A DNA stretch of 20,806 nt from BQJD01 sp965652415 (GTDB lineage: Bacteria > Pseudomonadota > Gammaproteobacteria > Arenicellales > CAJQKF01), in assembly GCA_965652415.1 (NCBI GenBank), contig CBFGVH010000061.1:1-20806 (forward strand). Direction: 5' to 3'. Shown piece by piece: positions 13,825-20,806 of the stretch. The notes beneath the pieces are model-generated. The model was given only the letters and a program-made list of their open reading frames with translations. It searched no databases and was not told where the DNA came from. Each line of letters begins with the position of its first letter. Position 1 is the first letter of the stretch. The position numbers and the translations under genes are program-made.

Positions 13825-15637
13825 TCCCGCGGTCAGTGTCGTCGTGGTGAATTTCAACGCGGGGCCGATGTTGGCCGCCTGCCTGCGCGCCAGCGGCCGC
13901 GAGGCATTGCCGGTGCAGCGCATAGTGGTCGACAACGCCTCGGTCGATGACAGTGTCGAGTCGGTCGCCGCCTCGGCTGACCTTGGCGAAGTCGAGATAC
14001 TGCGCAACGAACGCAATGTCGGCTTCGCCCGCGCCGTCAACGCGGGGGTTCTGCGTGCGCGTGCGCCGCTGGTGCTGGTCCTGAACCCCGACTGCATCGC
14101 GTTTCCCGGGGCGATCGGTGTGCTGGCTGCGACCATGGGGCGTCGCTCGCGGGCCGCCGTCGCCGGCGGACTGGTGGTCAACCCCGACGGCACCGAGCAG
14201 CGCGGCTGCCGCAGGCGCGACCCGACGCCCGGGCGCATCGCTCGCCGCATGATGTACCGCGTGGCGCGGCGATTCGGTGCGACGGACAACGGGGTGGACC
14301 TTGCCGGCACCGCGCTGCCCGCGGAAGCGGTCGAGGTCGACGCCGTGTCGGGGGCCTTCCTCATGCTTCGCCGTGACGTGTTCGAGGACCTCGGAGGATT
14401 CGACGAGGACTACTTTCTGCACTTCGAGGACCTCGACCTGTGCCGGCGCGTTCGCCGCAGCGGGCGCGACGTGCTGTTCGAGCCCGCCGCCCTCGCCGTG
14501 CACCTCAAGTCCGCCTCCGGGGGGGTCAGCGCCCGCACCGTCGCGGGTCACAAGCGTGACGGCCTCATCCGGTATCTCGACAAGTTTCATCAAGACGGCA
14601 TGTCGCGACCCGTTCGCGTCGTTGTCCGGGCGATGGCGAGCGCCCACCTGGCCTCGGCTTCCCTGGCCCGGCCAGCAAGGGCAGGGCGAGGCGCACATCC
14701 CCCGGAACCCGCGGACGATCCGCGCCGGGCGCTGACGGCGGTCGAGGAGTTCCTGGCGGCGGGGCCCGGACAGTGGACGGTGGTGACCGGGGCCACGTCC
14801 GCGGTCGGGCGTTTTCTCGTCGACGGGCTTGCCAATCGAACCTGCAAGGTCCTCGCCATCACCCGCGGAACGCGAGCCGGTCGGCTCGAGGGCAATGCCT
14901 GGTGGGTGCGCCCGCAGTTCCTGGCGATTGCCGCCAATGCAAGGGTGAGAGAAATTCGCGCGTGGCTCCACGTGGCGCCGATCTGGGTGCTCGAGGAATT
15001 CCGCGACACCGCCCTGGCCCTTGGTCCGCGGCGCATCATCGCGGTCAGTTCGACCAGCATCGACACCAAGGGCGCGAGCGCCAGCGCCACGGAACGGTGC
15101 ACCGTGGCGGCGCTCGAGGCCGGGGAGCGATGCGCGCGAGAGCTGGCCGCGCGATGTGGCGCGCCGCTGACGATCTTCCGTCCCGCCATGATTTACGGCA
15201 CCGCCGCCAACCGGAACGTCGAGGTCATTCGCCGCTGGATCCGGTTGTTTCGATTCTTTCCCCTGGTTGGCACGGGTCGCGGCCGGCGCCAGCCGGTGCA
15301 CGCGGCGGATGTCGCCTCGGCCTGCATCGCGGTTCTCGATCGGAGGGCGACTTTTGGTAAACTGTATCAATTGGCGGGAGCAGAAGTTATTGAATTCAAA
15401 GATATGATCGGCAGGGTGTTCGAAGCTGAATCGATGTCTCCGAGATTCGTTCGCGTGCCCGCGGGCGTGTTGAAGGCCGCCCTGGCCGGTCTCGGCAGGA
15501 TCCCCGGCCTGCGATTCCTGACACCGGCCATGGTGGACCGCGTGGAACAGGACCTCGTCTTCGACATCGCGCCCGCGCGGGCCGACTTCGACTACGCGCC
15601 GCGGCGCTTCGAGCCGGCGCCCCGGCACCGTTCGTGA
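13817..15637 (+). CDS. Fusion protein: GT2 glycosyltransferase plus NAD-dependent epimerase/dehydratase (SDR) domain
   Basis: The 606-aa product joins two enzymes. Residues 1-265 are a GT2 domain: VSVVVVNFNAG, VVDNASVDDS, RNVGFARAVN, the metal-binding NPD at 90-92, and GGFDEDYFLHFEDLDLCRRV. A charged linker (about 285-315) leads to an extended-SDR domain (318-606) with TGATSAVG at 324-331, SSTS at 411-414 and FRPAMIYG ending at 461. The Rossmann loop has Ser328 where many relatives have Gly, and no tyrosine lies between the SSTS motif and IYG, so the usual YxxxK pair is not visible. Elsewhere a separate 4-ketoreductase (WbpV-like) often precedes a WbpL-type transferase, as this domain does. 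A role in finishing the sugar made by the downstream WbpM homologue is plausible but the altered active site weakens it. The frame runs through without interruption and the stop overlaps the next GTG start. Confidence 0.86.
   Translation: MDDPAVSVVVVNFNAGPMLAACLRASGREALPVQRIVVDNASVDDSVESVAASADLGEVEILRNERNVGFARAVNAGVLRARAPLVLVLNPDCIAFPGAIGVLAATMGRRSRAAVAGGLVVNPDGTEQRGCRRRDPTPGRIARRMMYRVARRFGATDNGVDLAGTALPAEAVEVDAVSGAFLMLRRDVFEDLGGFDEDYFLHFEDLDLCRRVRRSGRDVLFEPAALAVHLKSASGGVSARTVAGHKRDGLIRYLDKFHQDGMSRPVRVVVRAMASAHLASASLARPARAGRGAHPPEPADDPRRALTAVEEFLAAGPGQWTVVTGATSAVGRFLVDGLANRTCKVLAITRGTRAGRLEGNAWWVRPQFLAIAANARVREIRAWLHVAPIWVLEEFRDTALALGPRRIIAVSSTSIDTKGASASATERCTVAALEAGERCARELAARCGAPLTIFRPAMIYGTAANRNVEVIRRWIRLFRFFPLVGTGRGRRQPVHAADVASACIAVLDRRATFGKLYQLAGAEVIEFKDMIGRVFEAESMSPRFVRVPAGVLKAALAGLGRIPGLRFLTPAMVDRVEQDLVFDIAPARADFDYAPRRFEPAPRHRS
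15351..15410. other. AT-rich patch inside the SDR-coding region
   Basis: By direct count 22 of these 60 bases are G or C (37%), in a window otherwise far richer in GC. The patch stays in frame, encoding part of the SDR C-terminal region (about residues 512-531), but uses AT-ending codons such as TTT, AAA, TAT, CAA, GTT, ATT and GAT that are scarce nearby. It lies about 220-280 bases before the initiating transferase gene. No promoter boxes with consensus spacing were identified. Confidence 0.5.
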
Positions 15638-16653
15638 ACGCGGCCGCCGCCTACGTCCTGTCTCCGTTGACCGCATTCGTGCTGTCCCTGGCCGCGGTGA
15701 AATACATGCTGGCGCACGGGGCGGGACTTGCCGCGGACGTGCCCAACGCCCGCAGCATGCATGAGCGCGTAGTGCCGCGCGGCGGAGGGGTCGCGTTCGT
15801 AACCGCGACGGTCGCGGTCGCGCTGGCGAGCCAGCTCGTGCTGTTTCCGGGCGCGGCTCCCGTCTGGTACATTGCGCCGTTTGCCGCCATGGCGGCCCTT
15901 GGTTGGGTCGACGACCGTCGCGGCCTCGGCATCTCGGTGCGCCTCGCGGTCCAGCTTGCTGCTGCAGGCTTTTCCGCCTGGCTCATGTTCGGGAGCGGCG
16001 CGGTCGGGGCGGGGGCGCTGGTGCTGTTCGCGGCGGTCGTGATCGTGATGGTCTGGGTCACCAACTTGTACAACTTCATGGACGGCATGGATGGCCTCGC
16101 GGCCAGCCAGGCCGTGATCGTGTTCACGACGTTCGGTCTCTGGCTCGCGTTTCGCGGCGCTGGCGCCGCTGCGTCGTTCTGCTTCATCACCGCCGCGGCC
16201 ACGCTGGCGTTTCTCCTCGTCAACTGGCACCCGGCGCGCGTGTTCATGGGCGATACCGGCAGCCTCGCCCTGGGCATGGCAATCGCCGCGGTCGCTTTCG
16301 ACGGCATGATCAACCACGGCATCGCCCCGGCGGCGTTCGCCATCGTCATGGGCGTGTTCCTGTTCGATGCCACGTTCACACTGCTGCGCCGCATGCTCGG
16401 CGGCGAGCGCTGGTGGCGACCGCACCGCTCGCACCTGTATCAGCGCGCGCAGGCGCTGGGATTCTCCCAGCGGGGAATCGTGGGCGCGGTCATCTCGATC
16501 GACGTCGTGCTGGCGTCGCTGGCGTCGCTCCTGGCCTTCGGTCGGACGAGTGCGCTGGCCGCATCAGTCGCGGCCGCCTTGCTGCTCGTCGCCCCGGCGG
16601 TGTGGATCACGCGCCGCGAGCGCTGCGCCGCGACCCCGTCGGTGACGTCGTGA
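15634..16653 (+). CDS. wbpL: WecA/WbpL-type undecaprenyl-phosphate sugar-1-phosphate transferase
   Basis: This 339-aa multipass inner-membrane protein of the glycosyltransferase 4 (MraY/WecA) family would start O-antigen assembly by moving a HexNAc-1-phosphate, probably a 6-deoxy-HexNAc such as QuiNAc or FucNAc, from its UDP donor to undecaprenyl phosphate. The family residues are present: PNARSMHERVVPRGGG at 37-52, the aspartate pair D93/D94 in GWVDDRRG, NFMDGMDG at 147-154, the MGDTGS loop at 205-210 and HRSHLYQR at 264-271. About ten hydrophobic segments can be counted. The start is GTG 15634, which overlaps the preceding stop (GTGA). The neighbouring WbpM homologue makes a WbpL-like substrate choice more likely than plain GlcNAc; this is inference from context. 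Confidence 0.9.
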   Translation: MNAAAAYVLSPLTAFVLSLAAVKYMLAHGAGLAADVPNARSMHERVVPRGGGVAFVTATVAVALASQLVLFPGAAPVWYIAPFAAMAALGWVDDRRGLGISVRLAVQLAAAGFSAWLMFGSGAVGAGALVLFAAVVIVMVWVTNLYNFMDGMDGLAASQAVIVFTTFGLWLAFRGAGAAASFCFITAAATLAFLLVNWHPARVFMGDTGSLALGMAIAAVAFDGMINHGIAPAAFAIVMGVFLFDATFTLLRRMLGGERWWRPHRSHLYQRAQALGFSQRGIVGAVISIDVVLASLASLLAFGRTSALAASVAAALLLVAPAVWITRRERCAATPSVTS

Positions 16654-18545
16654 GCGAGACACCTTCCAGGCGTTCGGAGTTCCTCGGCCGGCTGCGCAAC
16701 CGGTGGAAGGTCCTCGTTCACGATGCGCTGATGATCCCGGTGGCGTGGCTTCTCGCCTACTGGCTGCGCTTCAATCTCGACACCATTCCCAGCCAGTTCC
16801 TCGACGAGGCCATCGACCTGATCCCGCTGGTGGTGGCAATCCATTTCGGCACCTTCCTGTTCTTCGGCACCCACCGCGGCATCTGGCGCTTCATCTCGCT
16901 GCACGACATCCTGGCCCTGATCAAGTCGGTGGTGATCGGCACCGCTCTGGTGGCGATCGCCATCTTCTTCGTCACCCGGTTGCAGCTCGTGCCGCGCAGC
17001 GTGTTCCTGCTGCACGGCCTGCTGCTCATGGCCCTGGTGACCACGCCGCGGCTGCTGTGGCGGTTGATCAAGGACCATCACATTCGCACCTCCGCGGACC
17101 GCAAGGTGCTGATCGTCGGCGCCGGCACCGCCGGCGAGCTGCTGGTGCGCGACCTGCATCGCGCCAACCCGCGCGTGTACGAGCCCATCGCCTTCGTCGA
17201 CGACGATGCGACCAAGCGCGGCAAGGAGCTGCAGGGCGTGCGCGTGATGGGCAACTCCACCACCATCCCGCTGCTGGTGGAGCGGCTCGGCATCGACCTC
17301 ATCATCATCGCCGTCCCCACGGCCACCGCTGAGCAGATCCAGCACATCGTGCGCTGGTGCGACAAGTCCGGCGCTCCGTACCGGATCCTGCCGCGCATCC
17401 ACGAGATGATGTCGGACCGAGTCAGCACCAGCGACCTGCGCAAGGTGGAGATCGACGACCTGCTCGGCCGCAAGCAGGTGTCGCTGGACTGGTCGGTCAT
17501 CCGCGACGAGCTCGAGGGGCGCCGGATCCTGGTCACCGGCGGCGGTGGATCGATCGGCAGCGAGCTGTGCCGCCAGATCGCCCGGCTGGCGCCGGAGCAG
17601 CTCGTGATCCTCGACCAGAGCGAGTTCAACCTGTACATGATCACCCTTGAACTCGGCGCCAGGTATCCCGAGCTGGCCATCGAGCCGCGCCTGCTGGACG
17701 TGCGCGACCGCGAGGCCGTGTTCCGCTGCATTCGCGAGCTGTCGCCTGAAGTGGTGTTCCATGCCGCCGCCTACAAGCACGTGCCGCTGCTCGAGGAGCA
17801 GGCGCGCGAGACCGTGCGCAACAACATCCTCGGCACCCGCAACGTGGCCGACGCCGCCCACGAGCACGGCGTCGGCGTCTTCGTGCTGATCTCCACCGAC
17901 AAGGCGGTCAACCCGACCAGCTTGATGGGCGCCAGCAAGCGTATCGCGGAGATCTACTGCCAGTCGCTCGGACGCAGTTCGTCCACCCGCATGATCACGG
18001 TGCGGTTCGGCAACGTGCTCGGTTCGGCCGGCAGCGTGGTGCCGCTGTTCCAGCGCCAGATCGAGGACGGGGGCCCTGTCACCGTCACACATCCGGACGT
18101 CACCCGTTACTTCATGAGCGTGCGCGAGGCCTGCCAGCTGATCCTGCAGTCGGCCACTATCGGGTCCGGCGGTGAGATATTCGTGCTCAACATGGGTGAA
18201 CCGATCAACATCACCTACCTGGCGCGGCAGATGATCCAGTTCGCCGGCAAGACCCCGGACGTCGACATCAGGATCGACTTCATCGGCCTGCGCGAGGGTG
18301 AGAAGCTGCACGAGGAACTGTTCCACGACGACGAGCGGCTCAGCGACACCGGCTACGAGAAGATCCTGCTCGCGCAGAGCCGCAGTGTCGCGCTCGACAC
18401 CGTGTCGCTGGCCTGCGACGCGCTCGAGCGCTGTGTCGAGCGCTTCGACAATCCCGGCATGGAACGGCTGGTGCGCCAGCTGGTGCCCGAGTACCGCGGC
18501 CGCGGAAGCGACGACGGAATGGTGGTGGAGGAGGCGCGCGCATGA
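16650..18545 (+). CDS. wbpM: WbpM/FlaA1-type membrane nucleotide-sugar 4,6-dehydratase
   Basis: WbpM-type enzymes convert UDP-GlcNAc to UDP-4-keto-6-deoxy-HexNAc, the precursor of QuiNAc, FucNAc and their relatives. The 631-aa product has four N-terminal membrane helices (about 25-41, 57-73, 93-109, 117-132), a first nucleotide-binding domain with VLIVGAGTAGE (153-163), and a catalytic SDR domain with TGGGGSIGSE (296-305), a HAAAYKHVP motif and STDKAVNPTSLMGASK (415-430). The usual SDR tyrosine is replaced by Met426 in MxxxK, as is normal for WbpM-like enzymes, so this is not a defect. GTG 16650 overlaps the wbpL stop (GTGA) and gives a normal family length (WbpM is about 665 aa). The stop overlaps manC (ATGA). 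It is inner-membrane bound with its catalytic domains in the cytoplasm. Confidence 0.94.
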   Translation: MSETPSRRSEFLGRLRNRWKVLVHDALMIPVAWLLAYWLRFNLDTIPSQFLDEAIDLIPLVVAIHFGTFLFFGTHRGIWRFISLHDILALIKSVVIGTALVAIAIFFVTRLQLVPRSVFLLHGLLLMALVTTPRLLWRLIKDHHIRTSADRKVLIVGAGTAGELLVRDLHRANPRVYEPIAFVDDDATKRGKELQGVRVMGNSTTIPLLVERLGIDLIIIAVPTATAEQIQHIVRWCDKSGAPYRILPRIHEMMSDRVSTSDLRKVEIDDLLGRKQVSLDWSVIRDELEGRRILVTGGGGSIGSELCRQIARLAPEQLVILDQSEFNLYMITLELGARYPELAIEPRLLDVRDREAVFRCIRELSPEVVFHAAAYKHVPLLEEQARETVRNNILGTRNVADAAHEHGVGVFVLISTDKAVNPTSLMGASKRIAEIYCQSLGRSSSTRMITVRFGNVLGSAGSVVPLFQRQIEDGGPVTVTHPDVTRYFMSVREACQLILQSATIGSGGEIFVLNMGEPINITYLARQMIQFAGKTPDVDIRIDFIGLREGEKLHEELFHDDERLSDTGYEKILLAQSRSVALDTVSLACDALERCVERFDNPGMERLVRQLVPEYRGRGSDDGMVVEEARA

Positions 18546-19960
18546 TCACCCCGGTCATTCTCTGCGGTGGCGAGGGCACGCGTCTGTGGCCCATGTCGCG
18601 CGCGATGTATCCCAAGCAATTCCATCGCCTCGGCGGCGCCGGGACCCTGCTCGAGGAGACCATCGCCCGCCTCGACGCCGTCGACGGCGCCGGCGAGCCG
18701 GTCGCCGTGTGCGGCCTCGAGTTCCGCTTCCTGGTCGCCGAGCAGTTCCGGCGCCGTCAATGCGAGCGGTTTCGCCTGCTGCTGGAGCCGATGCCGCGCA
18801 ATACCGCCGCCGCCATCGCCGCCGCCGCCCGGTATGTCATCGACCAGGGCCTGCCGCCGTTGCTGCTGGTCCTGCCCTCGGACCACGTCATCCGCGACAC
18901 TGCCCGCTTCGGCGAGGCCGTGGGTGCGGCGGCCGCGGCCGCGGCCGACGGCGCCATGGTGACGTTCGGCGTCGCGCCGACCGCGCCCGAGACCGGCTAC
19001 GGCTACATCAAGGCCGGCCCCGGCACCGGCTCCGCCCTCGCCGTGGAGCACTTCGTGGAGAAGCCCGAGCTGGCCGACGCCCGGGCGTACCTTGTAGAGG
19101 GCGGGTACTTCTGGAACAGCGGCATGTTCATGTTCGATGCCGCCGCATACCTGGCTGCCCTCGATCGGTTCGCCCCGGACATCGGGCGACACGCCGCCGA
19201 GGCGGTGCGACGGGCGCGAACGCGGCTGGAGTCGGTCTATCTTGATGCCGACGCCTTCGGCGAATGCCCGGCCACCAGCATCGACTATGCGGTCATGGAG
19301 CGGACCGATCGCGCCATGGTGGTGCCGCTCGACGCCGGTTGGTGCGATATCGGTTCGTGGCGCGGCGTATGGCAGGTAGGCGAGCGCGACCGCGACGGCA
19401 ACGTCACCCAGGGCGACGTGCGGCTGAGGAACGTCACCAATTCCTGCGTGATCTCCGAGGACCGCCTTGTGGTGGCCGAGTCGCTGGACAACGTGGCCGT
19501 CATCGACACCCGGGACGCCACCTACGTCGCCTCCCTCGACGCCGCCCAGGGCGTGCGCGAGGTCGTCGCGGAACTCAAGGGCGACGGACGGCGCGAGGTG
19601 GAACACCATCCCCGGGTGTACCGCCCCTGGGGCTCGTTCGAGTCCATCGACGAGGGGGCGGGTTTCAAGGTCAAGCGGCTGGTGATCAACCCCGGCGCGG
19701 CCATCTCCCTGCAGTACCACCGGCATCGCGCCGAACATTGGGTCGTGGTGCGAGGCGTGGCCACCGTGACGCGCGGCGAGAAAACCTTCGAGCTTTCCCC
19801 CAACCAGTCGGTGGACATTCCCGCCGGACTGACTCACAAGCTGGCGAACGCGGGCAATGTGCCGCTGGAAGTCATCGAGGTGCAGTCCGGCTCCTACCTC
19901 GGCGAGGACGACATCGTCCGGCTCGAGGACCAGTACGGACGAGTCGAGGAGAATACTTAA
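18542..19960 (+). CDS. manC: Bifunctional mannose-1-phosphate guanylyltransferase / mannose-6-phosphate isomerase
   Basis: This type II enzyme isomerises fructose 6-phosphate to mannose 6-phosphate and makes GDP-mannose from mannose 1-phosphate and GTP. The pyrophosphorylase domain fills about residues 1-280: ILCGGEGTRLWPMSR with K25 in YPKQF, EPMPRNTAAA, LVLPSDHVI, FGVAPTAPETGYGYIK, FVEKPE and FWNSGMFMF. The cupin isomerase domain covers about 355-472, with RPWGSFE and the metal-ligand motif QYHRHRAEHW (H393, H395, E398). The 472-aa length matches ManC/AlgA/XanB. ATG 18542 overlaps the wbpM stop. A phosphomannomutase (ManB) is also required but is not in the window. GDP-mannose implies mannose or a derivative such as rhamnose, fucose or perosamine in the glycan. 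Two alanine-coding GC-repeat tracts (near 18803-18830 and 18927-18948) lie in the first domain. Confidence 0.96.
   Translation: MITPVILCGGEGTRLWPMSRAMYPKQFHRLGGAGTLLEETIARLDAVDGAGEPVAVCGLEFRFLVAEQFRRRQCERFRLLLEPMPRNTAAAIAAAARYVIDQGLPPLLLVLPSDHVIRDTARFGEAVGAAAAAAADGAMVTFGVAPTAPETGYGYIKAGPGTGSALAVEHFVEKPELADARAYLVEGGYFWNSGMFMFDAAAYLAALDRFAPDIGRHAAEAVRRARTRLESVYLDADAFGECPATSIDYAVMERTDRAMVVPLDAGWCDIGSWRGVWQVGERDRDGNVTQGDVRLRNVTNSCVISEDRLVVAESLDNVAVIDTRDATYVASLDAAQGVREVVAELKGDGRREVEHHPRVYRPWGSFESIDEGAGFKVKRLVINPGAAISLQYHRHRAEHWVVVRGVATVTRGEKTFELSPNQSVDIPAGLTHKLANAGNVPLEVIEVQSGSYLGEDDIVRLEDQYGRVEENT
19947..19951 (+). promoter_or_regulatory. Shine-Dalgarno site before the phosphorylase GTG start
   Basis: AGGAG, within a longer GAGGAG purine run, lies nine bases before GTG 19961 and overlaps the manC 3' end. 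It supports GTG 19961 as the start. Most other genes in the operon lack such a clear site and rely on overlapping stop-start junctions. Confidence 0.65.
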
Positions 19961-20707
19961 GTGCTAGCCATAATCGGCGGCAGCGGCGCGGATCGCTTCG
20001 CGCCGCTGACCGATGTCGAAATAAGTGCCGTCGATACGCCGTGGGGCCGCCCCTCGGATCCGGTGTTGAAAGGAACCCTGAACGGCGCCGGCGTCCTTTT
20101 CCTGCCGCGACACGGCAAGGGACACAGGATTCCGCCTCACGCCATCAATTACCGGGCGAACATCCAGGCGCTCAAGGACTGCGGCGCGAGCGCCGTGGTG
20201 GCGATGAACGCAGTCGGCGCCATCAACGCTCAGCTCGCGCCGCCCGACCTGGCGCTGCCCGACCAGCTCATCGACTACACATTCGGCCGCGAGCACACCT
20301 ACTTCGACGGCTCCACCGGCGAGATCAGGCATGTCGATTTCACCGAGCCCTACGACCGCGCGCTGCGCGAGCGCCTTGCCGAGGCGGCCGAAACGTTGGG
20401 TCTTCGCTGCTTCACGCCGTGCTGCTACGCCGCCACCCAGGGGCCGCGGCTCGAAACCGCCGCCGAGATCGACCGCCTGGAACGAGACGGCGCCGATCTC
20501 GTCGGCATGACCGGCATGCCCGAGGCTGCACTGGCAAGGGAAGTGGGCCTGCCTTATGCGGCGTTGTGCGTGGTGGTGAACATGGCGGCCGGCCGCGGCG
20601 AGGGCGAGATCACCATGGAGGAAATCGAGCGCAACCTCGTCGACGGCGTCGCCAATGCGGCACGGGTGATCTCGGCGGTGGTCGGACAGCAGTCAGCCGA
20701 AACGTAG
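19961..20707 (+). CDS. S-methyl-5'-thioinosine phosphorylase (MTIP; MTAP/PNP family)
   Basis: This 248-aa purine nucleoside phosphorylase family protein would cleave methylthioinosine with phosphate to hypoxanthine and 5-methylthioribose 1-phosphate in polyamine by-product salvage. It has IIGGSG (4-9), the phosphate-binding RHG at 50-52, IPPHAINYRANI (57-68), AMNAVGAI, DQLIDYT, TQGPRLET and VGMTGMPEAALARE. The combination of QGPRLET and VVNMAAG, in place of the TDYDCW-type segment of true MTA phosphorylases, resembles Pseudomonas aeruginosa PA3004, the characterised MTIP; this assignment rests on memory of that family. GTG 19961 directly follows the manC stop with no gap and has a good Shine-Dalgarno site. 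It has no obvious part in polysaccharide synthesis and appears to be a housekeeping gene at the end of the operon. MTA phosphorylase is the alternative. Confidence 0.87.
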   Translation: MLAIIGGSGADRFAPLTDVEISAVDTPWGRPSDPVLKGTLNGAGVLFLPRHGKGHRIPPHAINYRANIQALKDCGASAVVAMNAVGAINAQLAPPDLALPDQLIDYTFGREHTYFDGSTGEIRHVDFTEPYDRALRERLAEAAETLGLRCFTPCCYAATQGPRLETAAEIDRLERDGADLVGMTGMPEAALAREVGLPYAALCVVVNMAAGRGEGEITMEEIERNLVDGVANAARVISAVVGQQSAET

Positions 20708-20715
20708 CAACGCAG

Positions 20716-20749
20716 GGCGCCGATTCAGCGCATGCGTTGAATCGGCGCC
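20716..20749 (+). terminator. Strong hairpin after the last gene, possible transcription end or RNA 3' stabiliser
   Basis: A perfect 12-bp inverted repeat (GGCGCCGATTCA and TGAATCGGCGCC) starts eight bases after the phosphorylase stop. One G-T wobble and two further pairs extend it to 15 bp with the loop CATG. No T-run follows, so it is not a canonical intrinsic terminator. Its position and stability still suggest transcript 3' end formation or protection; a palindromic protein-binding site is possible. Confidence 0.55.
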
Positions 20750-20787
20750 GCGCCCGCCGAGGCAATCGCCTGCGCGAGCCCTGGCAC

Positions 20788-20806
20788 TGTAGGAGCCTGC
20801 CTTGCA
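20788..20806 (+). repeat. Partial REP-like element cut by the window end
   Basis: TGTAGGAGCCTGCCTTGCA has the form of a gammaproteobacterial REP: a GTAG tetranucleotide, then GCCTGC, loop CTT and the start (GCA) of the matching arm GCAGGC, which would finish just beyond the window. The preceding stretch near 20760-20772 (GGCAATCGCCTGC) looks like a decayed inverted copy of the flank. Only one copy is visible, so the repeat status is inferred from form. Confidence 0.45.

Noticed and set aside
16650..18545. Loss of the catalytic tyrosine in the WbpM homologue (Met426 in MxxxK).
   Set aside because: Methionine at this site is normal for WbpM/FlaA1-type dehydratases, so it is a family trait and not a defect.
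18927..18948. GCGGCC-type repeat in manC as a phase-variation tract.
   Set aside because: It encodes an alanine run, the repeats are imperfect and few, and the frame is intact; weak evidence for slippage control.
1..20806. CRISPR arrays, tRNA/rRNA genes, insertion sequences or phage genes.
   Set aside because: No direct-repeat arrays, cloverleaf-like sequences, transposase motifs or integrase motifs were seen on either strand; nearly all bases are used by the polysaccharide genes.

Overview
The window is GC-rich Gram-negative DNA in which every supported gene lies on the + strand. Most neighbours overlap by 1-11 bases or are separated by fewer than 30, so it reads as one long operon for lipopolysaccharide core and O-antigen synthesis. 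The ADP-heptose genes, an RfaH-type antiterminator, WbpM/WbpL homologues and a gammaproteobacterial-type methylthioinosine phosphorylase suggest a GC-rich gammaproteobacterium (Xanthomonadales or Chromatiales-like). That placement is inference; no rRNA or other phylogenetic marker is present.

Layout. Bases 1-1914 hold the heptose genes: rfaE1 (5' end outside the window, interrupted by an in-frame TAG) and hldD. Bases 1911-2447 encode an RfaH/NusG-family elongation factor. A possible 44-codon leader ORF and a GC-rich hairpin fill the only sizeable gap (2448-2579). Bases 2580-4513 are rmlB and rmlA, without rmlC or rmlD. Bases 4531-6619 are the O-antigen ABC exporter (wzm, and wzt with a C-terminal carbohydrate-binding domain). 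Bases 6624-13824 hold five glycosyltransferases: a dual-GT2 protein with coiled coil, a GT2 with an unusual N-terminal domain, a WsaF-like GT4, a membrane-anchored polyprenyl-phosphate GT2, and a plain GT2. Bases 13817-18545 hold a GT2-SDR fusion, a WecA/WbpL-type initiating sugar-phosphate transferase and a WbpM-type 4,6-dehydratase. Bases 18542-19960 are manC, and 19961-20707 a purine-salvage phosphorylase. The last 100 bases hold a strong hairpin and what looks like the first half of a REP element.

How the genes may work together. WbpM would convert a UDP-HexNAc to the 4-keto-6-deoxy sugar. A ketoreductase, possibly the SDR half of the fusion, would finish it. WbpL would load the sugar phosphate on undecaprenyl phosphate. 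The glycosyltransferases would extend the chain from GDP-mannose-derived and dTDP-6-deoxyhexose donors. Wzm/Wzt would export the finished chain. RfaH would keep RNA polymerase processive across the operon. The pathway order is inference from family knowledge.

The points most worth a second look are the amber codon in rfaE1, the GT2-SDR fusion whose SDR half lacks a visible YxxxK motif, the multidomain 815-aa glycosyltransferase, the leader ORF and hairpin after rfaH, and the AT-rich patch just before the initiating transferase.
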